From: Mesotaenium endlicherianum | Taxonomy: Eukaryota; Streptophyta; Zygnematophyceae; Zygnematales; Mesotaeniaceae | Assembly: GCA_009602735.1 (NCBI GenBank) | Contig: WELA01006444.1 | Span: 8,688-72,687 of the forward strand | Reading direction: 5' to 3' | DNA length: 64,000 bases | Shown: positions 1 through 10,168 of the stretch, piece by piece | Layout: every line of letters begins with the position of its first letter | Position numbering within the stretch: position 1 is the stretch's first letter | Notes under the pieces: generated by a model | Seen by the model: the letters and a program-made list of their open reading frames with translations, nothing else | What the model was told of the DNA's origin: nothing | The model's database searches: none | Position numbers and translations under genes: made by a program

Positions 1-336
1 TATGTTCTAGCTCTTGTTTATATACTTGCTACATAAGTAATTTCTAGGAAGGTGTATGTTGATGTGTTGGCACCCAACACATCCCAAAACTTGCCACCTC
101 TTTCTAGAATAATGTACACATGTCCTTTTGACCTAAAAATGGCACATCTGACTTTTGCCACATGGAGTTCTTCTAGGTCTTTCCTCTAACTTCGAAAATG
201 CCTTGGAAGGTTCAAAGGACATGAACCAAGTTACTAGAGTACCTATTCACACTTGACTCCACACCATAGTACTTCAAATATATTTGAAAACATTAAAATA
301 TATGCAAACTAATGTATAATAACTCAAATCACTACA
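1..336 (-). repeat. LTR of gypsy family D, cut by the window edge
   Basis: This stretch matches, nearly base for base, the last two thirds of the 503-bp LTRs at 21,723-22,225 and 27,900-28,402. It ends in the same terminal CACTACA. It abuts sequence of copy A next to the point where ORF3 starts in copy B, and the first five bases after it (ACATG) are the expected target duplication. Whether it is a solo LTR or one end of a full element cannot be seen. Confidence 0.85.
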
Positions 337-3300
337 ACATGTAACCAGGGCACAAGTTAGTAGGATATTGACCTTTGTCATAGGAATTGCAGGAAGGAAG
401 TAAGTTCGTATTAGTATGGTGAATTCGCTCTTGTTTACCTTACAGGGTGATTGCTAGGAGTTGACGTAGTTGCGGTGGGCTAGACATAAACGTATGAATG
501 TGTTTTAAGGTGCGTTAGGTGATGTATTGCTGTGCGAGGCCCTTTTTCCTTCCGCCCAAGGTGCTTTATGTGGGCCAGGCTGTCCCATCTGTCACTATGC
601 TGACACTTACGATTCACATAACCGTCCCATCTGTCACTATGCTGACACTTAGGGTTCACATAACTGTCCCTTCCTCGCTCTCGCACACTAATTGTCATAT
701 ATTTTCCTCTCCAACTTAAATGGAGACAGGACCTCCTGTCACCTTCCCGTGTCAACTGAAATGACCGTTATATAGGGGCTCCAGCCGCCCGAAGGTAGAA
801 CCGTTTCAACGCCCCTTTGGCATTGGTCAAATGGTCCTTAAAACTCCCAAGTGTCCCCAGAGGCATCGTAACCCTTCCAGCGAATGAGGTACTTCATGAC
901 ATATCTAGACGATTGACGGACCGAGCGCGCGTCTAAAATCTCCTCAACCTCATATTCCTCAGGGTCACCGTCCCGGACAGCAGGGACCGTTCCCGGTTGG
1001 ACAGGTAACCAACCTGTGAACAATGTGTCCCCTTTGATGTAAGGTTCCAGGAAGGAGACATTAAAGACCGGGTGACCCTTGTATTCTGCTGACATGTTCA
1101 GTTTGTAAGCATTCTGACCGACACGGCGCACCGCCGAATATGGACCGACCCACACAGGACCAAGCTATTTCTTGACCACACCAGGGAGGTACAGGTGCTA
1201 AGAATGTAGTATGACCAAATCGCCCTTAGAAAAGGTCAGTGCTCGACGGTGCTGATTAGCGTACTTTTGTTGGTTTTCTTGGGCTTTGTGCAGATTCTGT
1301 TGGATTTCTGACAGGGTGTTAGCAAACTCCTAAGTTAACTGGAGGGAGACCGGATTGTCAATCCCGTCAGGGTGAGCTAAGGACTCCCCTAGGACATTTA
1401 AAGAAGACTTAGGGACTCTACCCAGGCTTAGTTCATGAGGAGTCTTGCCCGTTGACGCGTGCACCGCACTGTTGACCGCAAACTGGATTTGAGGTGACAG
1501 GTCATCCCAATTATCTTGTTTTTGATTAATATAGGCTCTCAGTACCTCTTGCAGAACTCGGTTAGTTCTCTCAGTCTGCCCATCAGTCTGAGGGTGGTTT
1601 GCTGTGCTGAGCAGCTGCCTGACTCCCATTAACTCCATTAAAGCTCTCCAGAACTTAGAGGTACATTTCGAGTCTCTGTCTGAGATTATATTAGAGGGTA
1701 GCCCATGTTGGCATACTACATAATTATAGAACTGTCTCGCTGTTTCGAGTGCAGTGACTTTGACAGTTGTGGGGATGAAATTGACCATTTTTGTCAATTT
1801 ATCCACGACTACCAGTATCGAATCATGCCCATTGGCAGTTAGTGGCAGTGTGACCACCCAGTCCATGGATATTGTTTCCCAGCGGTCAACTGGGATGGGT
1901 AGCGGTTGTAAGAGGCTCCCCAGTGGTGTGTGCCTATACTTATTCTTTTGACACTGGTCACAGGACTTAACGTATTTCAAGACCTCCCGAGGTAATCCCT
2001 CCCAATGATAATGTTTTGCCAGTTTGCCAACAGTTTTGGCCTGCCCCAAATGCCCACCCAGCAAACTGTCATGTGCTTGACTCAATAAAAGGGACCTTAT
2101 TTTCAAGTTATTAGGAATGACCAGCTTCAGCCTGCCTGAAGTGGATTCAGTCACCCAGACCCCAACCTTAAGCTTATACCCGAGTGCAGTAGCACGACAC
2201 ACACCAGTAGTGGGGCTGGGCTCAAATGTTGGGTCAGAAAGGTAGGCTTTCCTAAGTTGTTCAAGGAAGGACTTTTAGTGAAGTGAGTGCACACAGGACT
2301 TTATCCACAGCATGCTGACTGAAGTTCCTTTCTTGCAAGTCAGGTCTTCTAGAGAGTGCATCAGCAGGATTCAACTTCCCTGCTTTGTAGTCGATTTGGA
2401 CTTGGAACTGCTCCAGCATCTGGCTCCAGCGGTTCTCCCTCCTTGACAGCTTGGACTTCTTTAGAAAGTGAGAGAGAGCTAGATGATCAGTAATCACCTT
2501 AAAAGCTTTACCATGTAAGTATGCTCTCCACTGTTTGAGCACGTGAATGATAGCTAGCAGCTCTTTATCATGCACTGAGTAATTAATCTCCGCTGGATTA
2601 CATTTCATAGACTCGTACAACATCGGATGCCACTCCTGCCGTACCTTACCATCCTTCGTGGTTTTGTCAGCAGGCTGCAACAAATAATTTTCAACGAATC
2701 ACCTGTAATAGTTAGCCAACCCGAGGAAGGATCTAACTTCAGAGACAGATTGTGGTACTAGCCAGTCCCTTATGGTCTGGACTTTCTTAGGATCCACACT
2801 GATGCCTTCTTTACTGAGAACGTGGCCTAAGAATTCAATACTTTCCTTAAAGAAATCACACTTGCTCATTTTAGCATATAAGTGATTTTTTCTCAGAGTA
2901 TCCATGACTGTCTTTAAGTGCTCAGCGTGCTGAGCTTCATCTTTAGAGAAAATTAAAATATAATCTAGAAAATCTTGCACAATCTTATCCAAATAAGGTT
3001 TGAAAATGTCATTCATAGCACCCTTGAAGGTCGCAGGAGCATTAGTCAGTCCAAATGGCATCACGTTGAACTCATAGTGTCCATAACGTGTGCGGAAGGC
3101 AGTCTTGTTTTCATCCCCCTCAGCAATTCTGATTTGATAATAACCACTTTTGAGATCTATCTTACTGAACACCTTAGCACCAGACAGGGTATCAAGCAAG
3201 ACCTTGATTTCGGATAAAGCATACTTGTTCTTTACTGTTATTCTGTTTAGAGCTTTGTAATCCACGCACATCCGCATACTGCTATCCTTTTTCTTAACAC

Positions 3301-5799
3301 ATAGGATGGGTGCGCCGTAAGGTGATGTACTGGGGGAATTATAACCATTTATAAGTGCGTTGCCAGGGTGGCTGACTCCCAGGTAATAAATCAATCCTAT
3401 GATCTACTTCTCTCTTAGGGGGTAGTCCTGGAGGCGTATTAAATACATCCGTGTACTGAGCAACAATTTTTGCAGCAGTATGGTGCTCCGGAGGGCTTAC
3501 CTTTTTCTCCACCACTTCTTCAGGTTGAGAAGATACCTCTTTTAGCAGCAGACAACACATTCTGTCTTCCTTCTGGTTCCAGCTTTTGATGAACTCCATT
3601 GCATTCAGCAACTTGCATCCTTCTGGAAGCCTCTTCTTTTCCTTCATTTGCCATCCACACAAGACAAAAGGAAGAGCACTGGTGGGTGCCAAGTTAGTCT
3701 GCCCATCACTGGCTCCTCTCACTTTAACTGTAACTCTGCTCCAACACACTTCAGCTTGATGTCTATTAAGCCAGGACCTGCCTAGCACGAGATCATAAAA
3801 GCCAGTGTTGAGTACCTCAAATGTAAGCGTTTCAGTTAGAACTACAATGCCGGAACCTAACTGGATCTCAATAGGTTTGGTTATAACTCCTCCCGGGATA
3901 CTTGAGGCATCTCCAAAGAATGTTTTTCTATTCCCTTGGGTGACAGTAGGCAGCCTTAGCCGCTTAACTAAGTCCTTGTGGATAAAAGTATGTGACGCCC
4001 CTCCGTCAACAAATGCCCTCACCATTCTACCTGCAATCATGCAATGCAATAGACAGGGGGGATTGTCTTTTCCTGACTTTCGCATTGTTCTCCTTACGTA
4101 GCAAAGAAATGTTGGACATCAGGTGGAACAAGAGCCTCCAGAGTGTGCACTCTCTGGATGTCTATATTGCTGATGGTCTCCTTTATCTGGTGGTCAGGCA
4201 TGCATAGTGAATCCAGTTCAGCAGGACCCATAATACCTGCTACGAGGGCAGCTAGTGACGACTCACTACCTCTAGCATCCTCACAGTCAGTAGACTGGAA
4301 TACTGACTGTTGCTGTCTTTTAAAGGCTGGTCTTTTCTCTCGACTTTTGGGAGGTGCTTGTCTTGACACTGCTCTCTGAAGTGACCTGGCTGCTGGCAAT
4401 AGAAGCAAATCGATTTTGCTGAGGCTGGTCTCGGCTTAGTCCTACCACCATCTCTCCCATAGCCGCCTCGAGGGAAACCACCTCTACCTCTAGACTGTAT
4501 GGCATTATACTCATGCTCATATCCATCACCCTGATCGTCCTCAGCCTGGTCTCCTTCAATTGCATTGTAGGAACCGTGGGACTTTTTGACAATCTTAGAC
4601 ACCAAAGCATTACTCTGGCGCTTGTGATTAAACTGCTGCTGATCCCAGGCATCAGCATCCTGGATCAAGTCAGCCAGTTTCTCATACTTCTTCTCAGCAA
4701 AATGACCAGAGACCTCGGATTTCAAGCCATACCTGAAGTATGCTATCCTATACCGTTCTGGCAAATCAGGCTGCTTCATCATGTTCTCTTGGAACTTTTG
4801 AGCAAACTCAGCAACTGAAGTGGTCTGCTTCAGTGTCAGGGAGATCATTGCATAGATAGCTTTCTCCTGCTGGTTGATGACATCAAGCTTCTCATGCAAC
4901 TTCTTGACAAACTCTACCCACGTAGGGTCACCGAGTTGCCGAGCCTTACGCTCTCCTTTCCAGTAAAGCCACCGGTCTGCGGCACTGCCTTTCAGTAGCG
5001 CACCGGTGTGCCTGACCTTCTTGTAATCTTGCAATTCTGGGTAGTTCTCCAGCCACTGCTCAACATCCGCGAGAAACTTGATCAGGTAATATTTTCTGTC
5101 TCCCTTAGGATCATAGTCCTGGGGAGGTTTTGGCTTGGGCTTACTAGGCCCTCTGCTACCACCACCAGTGATTTGAGAACCCAGTTGGTCTCTGTCCCGC
5201 AGTAGAGACATTATGATTCTTTTGTCCTCCTGTTGGGACTCATACATGGTCGCCATTTGCGACTGAATGTGAACAAACAATGCTCCCAAGTCTACACTCT
5301 GGGGTGGGAGTCTAGCAAATGCAGCAGCAGCAGTGGCATCTACTCGCTGAGTAGTGTCCTCAACAGTCCCTCTCGCTCCTGCAGCAGCAATTCCTGCCGC
5401 ATTCAGTCGGTCACGTATTTGACCTAGGGGTACATTGAGTTGTACAGCAGGAGGTGGGTTCATAACATTGGCCCTTGATGCCATAAGTTCTTCAACAGTG
5501 CGCTCGTCAGCTGGCTGTCCTTCCCTCCTTTTTGTATTTTCAGCGGCCTTTGCTAATTGTTCAGCTTCTAATCTGGCTCTCTCCTCCTCAACTTCTTGTG
5601 CTGCGACTGCGGCAATAGCAGCTGCCTCATCTGCAGCCTCTCTAGCTGCAGTGTTTGCCACTGCTTCAAAAGAGGTACGCGTTCCCGCTACATGGCTTTC
5701 CGTCTGGTTTTTGACATTCTCGTTATCCTGATTCTCCATGTCTCGAAAGTTGCTAGTTTGAGACCTTGTCCTTACCATACAAAGAAGACTGTGATAACT

Positions 5800-5811
5800 G
5801 CTCCGATACCA
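5800..5811 (-). promoter_or_regulatory. Primer-binding site of copy A
   Basis: TGGTATCGGAGC is read on the minus strand one base inside the LTR. It resembles the plant initiator tRNA-Met primer site TGGTATCAGAGC with one base different. The same 12 bases recur in copies B and D. Confidence 0.75.
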
Positions 5812-5812
5812 C

Positions 5813-6532
5813 TGAAATGAATCGACTTACCAAATAGGCGATAAACAATTAATAAAGATCTTTATATCAGCAAGTAATCTTTTATGGTAATTTCCGTTAA
5901 TTGATTAACAGCAAAGGACAGCACACTAGCAGTGAATAATACTCGTAAGTCAAATGCAAGTAAACTAGCATCAATAATGCAATCACGAAACTCATACATA
6001 CGCAAGGTTGGAAGACAGTGCGTATCAATGGCCTCTCGCCTTGGATTCAGATCTCTCTCAGTAAGCTGTACAAGAGAGATGGCCTTGTTGCCCGAATGCC
6101 GAACTCGAGAGCAATGCCTAGCATATGTACGTGGAATGAGTTTACTGTTCAACGGCCAGTGCGATGGCACCCCCTACCCGAGAGTTAACCACATTGGTAG
6201 GACCTCGGTTAACCAAATCCACCGCCATCTCCTATCATCCCGAATCGCCATCCATCATAGGGATGGCATCTGGCCATTCATCTAGCATACCACACTTAGA
6301 TGCATATCGAGGCAGTTCGCTGCTACCGTGTACAGAAGTCAGCTGGCTGTCAAAGAATAAGTCAGCAAGCTGACTTGAGTTGACTTCAGCCTGTTGCTTC
6401 CGGCTGAGTGCTTAAACTGATAATTATATAAAGTCCAACAGACTCTATACTACATAAAGTTCAGCAGGCTGAACGCAATTAACTATTATATTTAAATGAA
6501 TATTTTATCTACCGATATACTGATTCATTACA
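5813..6532 (-). repeat. 5' LTR of copy A
   Basis: This is a 720-bp LTR with TG...CA ends (on the minus strand, TGTAATGAATC at one end and GATTCATTTCA at the other). It is of the same family as the LTRs at 7392-8111 and 15,467-16,186. The primer-binding site lies just inside it, toward gag. It contains several short CAGC-NN-GCTG palindromes. Confidence 0.9.
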
Positions 6533-7029
6533 TACATGCACCCACAAAATACTAGATGACTTGAAGTATCCTTTGTTGAATGCATGATGGGCATCCGAAA
6601 CTTTCAAAAACACGTTTGTTTCCCCCGACCGCCTTATTGTGAATTCAAGGAATGTTTCTCAGTCCCCTCGCACGTATTAGGTCAAATTTTGCAACTTGTT
6701 GCACTATTTTTGTACTGTTGCACCTCAGAGGGGTCAAAGGGGGGGATATCATTAGGATTTTCCACCCATCCTACCCAAGTTGTATTTGTGGATGCTACGC
6801 GCACCTTTCACGCACAAGGAACATTTCTCCCAAGGGTCATTGTAAAAACTTGCCGCAGTTTACTTACCTTCTATGAGAATTGAGTATTTCGTGCATTTTC
6901 TAGACCAAATCGCATAGTCCAACATTTGGCCACAATATAACTATAGTTATGGATAACATATTTGGAGAATACCTAAAACAAATACGTATCGCAAAAATAC
7001 GTGTACAAAATAAAATACGTGAGTATCAA
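6533..7029. other. Unassigned spacer between copies A and C
   Basis: About 500 bp with no convincing gene and no resemblance that I can see to the neighbouring LTRs. It may be the host sequence into which these elements inserted, or the remains of another element. Confidence 0.4.
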
Positions 7030-7391
7030 TGTAATGAATCAGTATATTGGTTGATATAATATTCATTTAAATAATGTAGTTAAATAAGTTCAGCCTGCTG
7101 AATTTCAGTTAATATCGAGTCTGCTGGACTTTATTAATGACTCAGCCGGAAGCAGCAGGCTGAAGTCAACTTAGGTCAGCTTGCTGACACATTCTTTGAC
7201 AGTCAGCTGACTTCCGTAGTCGGTCGCAGCGAACTGTCTAGATATGCATCTAAGTGTGGTGTGCTAGATGAATGGCCAGAGGACATCCTTAGGATGGATG
7301 GCGATTCGGGATGATGGGAGATGGCGGTGGATTTGGTTAACCGAGGTCCTACAACGTGGTTGACTCCCGGGTAGGCGGTGCCATCGCATTG
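7030..7391 (+). repeat. 5' LTR segment of copy C, interrupted by copy B
   Basis: It begins TGTAATGAATCAG and reads in the opposite orientation to the LTRs of A and B. It stops at CATTG, where copy B begins. The same LTR resumes with CATTG at 16,187, on the far side of B. This shows that B inserted into a pre-existing LTR and duplicated 5 bp. Confidence 0.9.
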
Positions 7392-8111
7392 TGAAATGAA
7401 TCGACTTACCAAATAGGCGATTAACAATTAATAAAGATCTTTATATCAGCAAGTAATCTTTATGGTAATTTCCGTTAACTGGTTAAACGGCGAAGGACAA
7501 TACACTAGCAGTGAATAATACTCGTAAGTCAAATGCGAGTAAACTAGCATCAATAATGCGAATTAGTAAACTCATACATAAGCAAGGTTAGAAGACAGTG
7601 CGTATCAATGGCTTTTCGCCTTGGATTCAGATCTCTCTCAGTCAGCTGTACAGGAGAGTTGGCCTCGTTTTCGAATGCCGAACTTGAGGGCAATGCCTAG
7701 CATATGTACATGGAATGAGTTTACTGTTCAACGGTCAGTGCGATGGCACCGCCTACCCGGGAGTTAACCACGTTGGTAGGACCTCGGTTAACCAAATCCA
7801 CCGCCATCTCCCATCATCCCGAATAGCCATCCATCATAGGGATGTCATCTGGCCATTCATCTAGCATATCGCACTTAGATGCATATCAAGGCAGTTCGCT
7901 GCTACCGAGTACGGAAGTCAGCTGGCTGTCAAAGAATGTGTCAGCAAGCTGACTTAAGGTGACTTCAGCCTGCTGCTTTTGGCCGAGTCATTAAACTGAT
8001 AATTATGTAAAGTCCAGCAGACTGATTATTAACTAAAGTTCAGCAGGCTGAACTTAATTAACTATTATATTTAAATGAATATTATATCCACTAATATACT
8101 GATTCATTACA
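7392..8111 (-). repeat. 3' LTR of copy B
   Basis: 720 bp with TG...CA ends, the same length as the other LTR of this copy. On the minus strand a purine-rich tract (AAGTTGGAGGGA, 8113-8124) precedes it directly. The interval 7,915-8,055 holds a cluster of short palindromes with a CAGC-NN-GCTG core. Confidence 0.93.
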
Positions 8112-8112
8112 A

Positions 8113-8124
8113 TCCCTCCAACTT
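8113..8124 (-). promoter_or_regulatory. Polypurine tract of copy B
   Basis: AAGTTGGAGGGA on the minus strand lies immediately upstream of the 3' LTR, the standard position for the plus-strand primer. Nearly the same string occurs between pol and ORF3 (10,107-10,120) and at the equivalent place in copies A and C. Confidence 0.7.
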
Positions 8125-8224
8125 AACTTGTTGTCGCCTCGACAACATTAAACTGCAGAAATTTTAAATAAGGGAACTGAACCTGACCAGCCTCCCTTAC
8201 TGACTGCCTCTTCAGCGTGTCACC

Positions 8225-9901
8225 TTAAGGGGTTGTTCCTGGGGCTTCAGGGTCAGGAGACGGAGATCTGGACCTAGATCTGGACAGCCCTCTAGGTCTG
8301 TCAGCTGGCCTTCTAAAGAACCCTGTTTGCTCTAAAGTTGGCCCTCGAGGAGAACGGAGGATGGTGGCCTGCTCTTCAACCACTTGGGTGTTGATTCCCA
8401 CATAGACAGGCATTCCAGTAGGATGCTGAAATACATTGGCTAGAGGTACATGCCCCTGAGCGGAGGGGGAGGCTGGCATACCTCTGGCCCACCCGCGTGT
8501 CCCTCTTCTGGCACCCCTGTCCTCTGGGGATTTCTGTCTGTGTCTGCTGCCCAGTACAGTCAGATCAGCTTCTTCCCCTGCTTGGGCAGGTGGGCTGGGG
8601 GAGCGAGCGCGGGGTCCAGTTGTCGCCATAACGGGGATCACATTCCACACACCTGATCGTGGTTCTTTAGGAAGTGCCACTGCCTCTCGCTGGGTATCCT
8701 GAGTACCTGCTGCTGATGCTTCTCCTCTGCCTTGTTCTCCTTCCTCATCCTCCTCATCCTCCTCCTCGGAGAGAGTAGGGGTCTCGTCCACTAAGTCGTC
8801 CTGCTCCCTAGTAGACATGGAGTAGTCTACCGACCTCCCTTTCTTAGGGCGCGCTGGAGGTTGCTTGGCCTTCAGCCTACTGATATCTATCCGGCCTGCA
8901 TTCTTTGCCCATTTGACAAAGGCATGCTTTCCCTTAGAGAAGTAGTCTCTTCCCCTCCTCCTATGTTCCTTGGTCTCTGCATTCATATTGCTCAGGCATC
9001 CATTCAGCCTGGGGTCCCAAGGGGCAATGTGAGGTGGTAGGATGAGATAGCCGTCTAGGCCATAGTGGAAGTCATCCGGTTGGGCTCGGTCACACTCCTG
9101 CTTCTTATTTGTGACGGTCATCCACCTCCAGTCTGTTGGCTGCTGGTAGTACTGGGGTCCGTGCTCAGCCTTCCTCAGTTTACACGGGAACCAGTGGGGA
9201 GAGAACATCTGCTGTCCTGCTTCCCTGGCCAAGTACTCCCAGCTCCTTCTCTCAACTTCATTGTAAGCTGGCAGGAGTGTGAGGTAGAATACCGTATCCT
9301 TAAAGCTATCGGGCCGCATGCTCACCATCCGGATGAGTCTCTGATCTCCCACTATTCCCGGTATGGGGACCGGCTTGTCCTCTGAATCATCTGCGAGATA
9401 CCGGGCCTGCTCTGCTGTATAGCCCACCATCTTAGCATAATCTTCGTAAAGGACCACGCCGGTGTGTGTCTCGATGTACCTGTCCAGTGCTGTAGCTCCT
9501 TCCTTCTGTAGCAGTGTTGTCTGTTCCAGCCTGTTGATCTCCTGGGCTGCCAGCAATGCTTCCTTCAGGTTATCGAAGTTTTGGCCACCCACCACAGTAT
9601 ACCTGTAAGTGGCCAAGCTCTTCTGTCTGTCCGCTTCAATCTTTTTTCTTTTCTCCTCTTCTGCCGCTGCCGCTTCTTCTTGCTGTTTCTTCTGTCTCTC
9701 CTCCTCAGCCTTCCTGAGGTTTTCCGCTTCCTGATCCTTCTTCCTCTGTGCCTCTTCTGCCGCCTCTTGTTGTTTGCGGACCCTTTCTTGTTCTCTCCTG
9801 GTGAGGGACGTCGCCGCCAGCTCCTTCTGGTATTGCTCCATTGTCCTCCTGGCTTCTTCTGCCTTGCGCTTTCTGTCCTCCTTTTGTGTGGTGGGCGCCA
9901 T
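8225..9901 (-). CDS. ORF3 of copy B: coiled-coil accessory protein in the env position
   Basis: This is a 558-residue ORF counted from the ATG at 9901. I chose that start because it lies one base after a CAG splice acceptor and because the copy C homologue starts at the same relative place. The open frame extends eight codons further upstream. The first ~100 residues are a highly charged Lys/Glu/Gln/Arg coiled coil. A central region of ~240 residues is conserved with the copy C ORF3 (shared motifs include YARMVGYT/YAKMVGYT, RRSWE, PTDWRWMT and LPPHIA-WDPRL). An acidic Glu/Asp run follows, and the C terminus has an Arg-Ser tail (SRSRSRSPSPDP). No signal peptide or membrane segment is visible, so it is not a typical env. 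I do not recognise the fold. An RNA-binding, packaging or nuclear role is only a guess from composition. Confidence 0.8.
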   Translation of the reverse strand: MAPTTQKEDRKRKAEEARRTMEQYQKELAATSLTRREQERVRKQQEAAEEAQRKKDQEAENLRKAEEERQKKQQEEAAAAEEEKRKKIEADRQKSLATYRYTVVGGQNFDNLKEALLAAQEINRLEQTTLLQKEGATALDRYIETHTGVVLYEDYAKMVGYTAEQARYLADDSEDKPVPIPGIVGDQRLIRMVSMRPDSFKDTVFYLTLLPAYNEVERRSWEYLAREAGQQMFSPHWFPCKLRKAEHGPQYYQQPTDWRWMTVTNKKQECDRAQPDDFHYGLDGYLILPPHIAPWDPRLNGCLSNMNAETKEHRRRGRDYFSKGKHAFVKWAKNAGRIDISRLKAKQPPARPKKGRSVDYSMSTREQDDLVDETPTLSEEEDEEDEEGEQGRGEASAAGTQDTQREAVALPKEPRSGVWNVIPVMATTGPRARSPSPPAQAGEEADLTVLGSRHRQKSPEDRGARRGTRGWARGMPASPSAQGHVPLANVFQHPTGMPVYVGINTQVVEEQATILRSPRGPTLEQTGFFRRPADRPRGLSRSRSRSPSPDPEAPGTTP

Positions 9902-9902
9902 C

Positions 9903-10168
9903 CTGCACATGTAACCAGGGCACAAGTTAGTAGGATATGGACCTTTGTCATAGGGATTGCAGGAAGTATGTTAGTATTTAGTATAGTGGCTTCGCTGCTG
10001 TTTACCTTACAGGATGATTGCTAAAAGTTGACGTAGTTGCGATGCGCTACACATAAACGTATGAGTGTGTTTTTATCGCTCTCGCTCACTAACTGTCATA
10101 TATTTTCCCCTCCAACTTAAATGGAGACAGGACCGCCTGTCACCTTCCCGTGTCAACTGAAATGACAG
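9903..10168 (-). promoter_or_regulatory. Leader between pol and ORF3 with predicted short intron
   Basis: On the minus strand this noncoding stretch contains a purine tract like the 3' polypurine tract (10,107-10,120), a candidate donor AG|GTAAAC at about 10,005, a perfect TACTAAC branch point near 9,930 and a TGCAG acceptor ending at 9903, one base before the ORF3 ATG. The implied intron is about 100 bp. The donor and the TACTAAC are preserved in copy A (337-480). An equivalent CTAAC and GAGCAG precede ORF3 in copy C. This suggests ORF3 is made from a spliced mRNA. Confidence 0.55.

Larger units (their letters stand above)
337..6532 (-). mobile_element. Ty3/gypsy chromovirus-type LTR retrotransposon, copy A (broken, partial)
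   Basis: The order on the minus strand is 5' LTR (5813-6532), a tRNA-iMet-like primer site, gag (about 5778-4250) with a retrotransposon-gag core and a CCHC knuckle, then pol with aspartic protease, reverse transcriptase, RNase H and HHCC/DDE integrase, ending in a chromodomain (about 1155-838). The noncoding leader that precedes ORF3 in copy B follows at 337-800, where a family-D LTR interrupts it. Its 3' part lies outside the window. Compared with copy B, pol is broken in several places (about five or more) and at least one internal portion is missing. Gag and pol overlap in different frames, the usual gypsy arrangement read by ribosomal frameshifting. Confidence 0.9.

Noticed and set aside
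7915-8055. CRISPR-like array in the LTR
   Set aside because: The palindromic boxes are short, unequal and unevenly spaced, and this is a nuclear eukaryotic LTR.
5813-8111. Inverted LTRs around 6,533-7,391 as the terminal inverted repeats of a DNA transposon
   Set aside because: The inverted stretch is the copy C LTR in the opposite orientation, cut by copy B, as the matching CATTG at 7,387 and 16,187 shows.
8225-9901. ORF3 as a classical env glycoprotein
   Set aside because: Its position fits, but there is no signal peptide, no membrane segment and no Cys or glycosylation pattern. The protein is charged and coiled-coil.
9581-10024. 147-codon plus-strand frame, very Leu/Phe-rich, looking like a membrane protein
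   Set aside because: It is the antisense of the Lys/Glu-rich coiled coil of ORF3 in copy B. Charged repeats read backward give hydrophobic residues.
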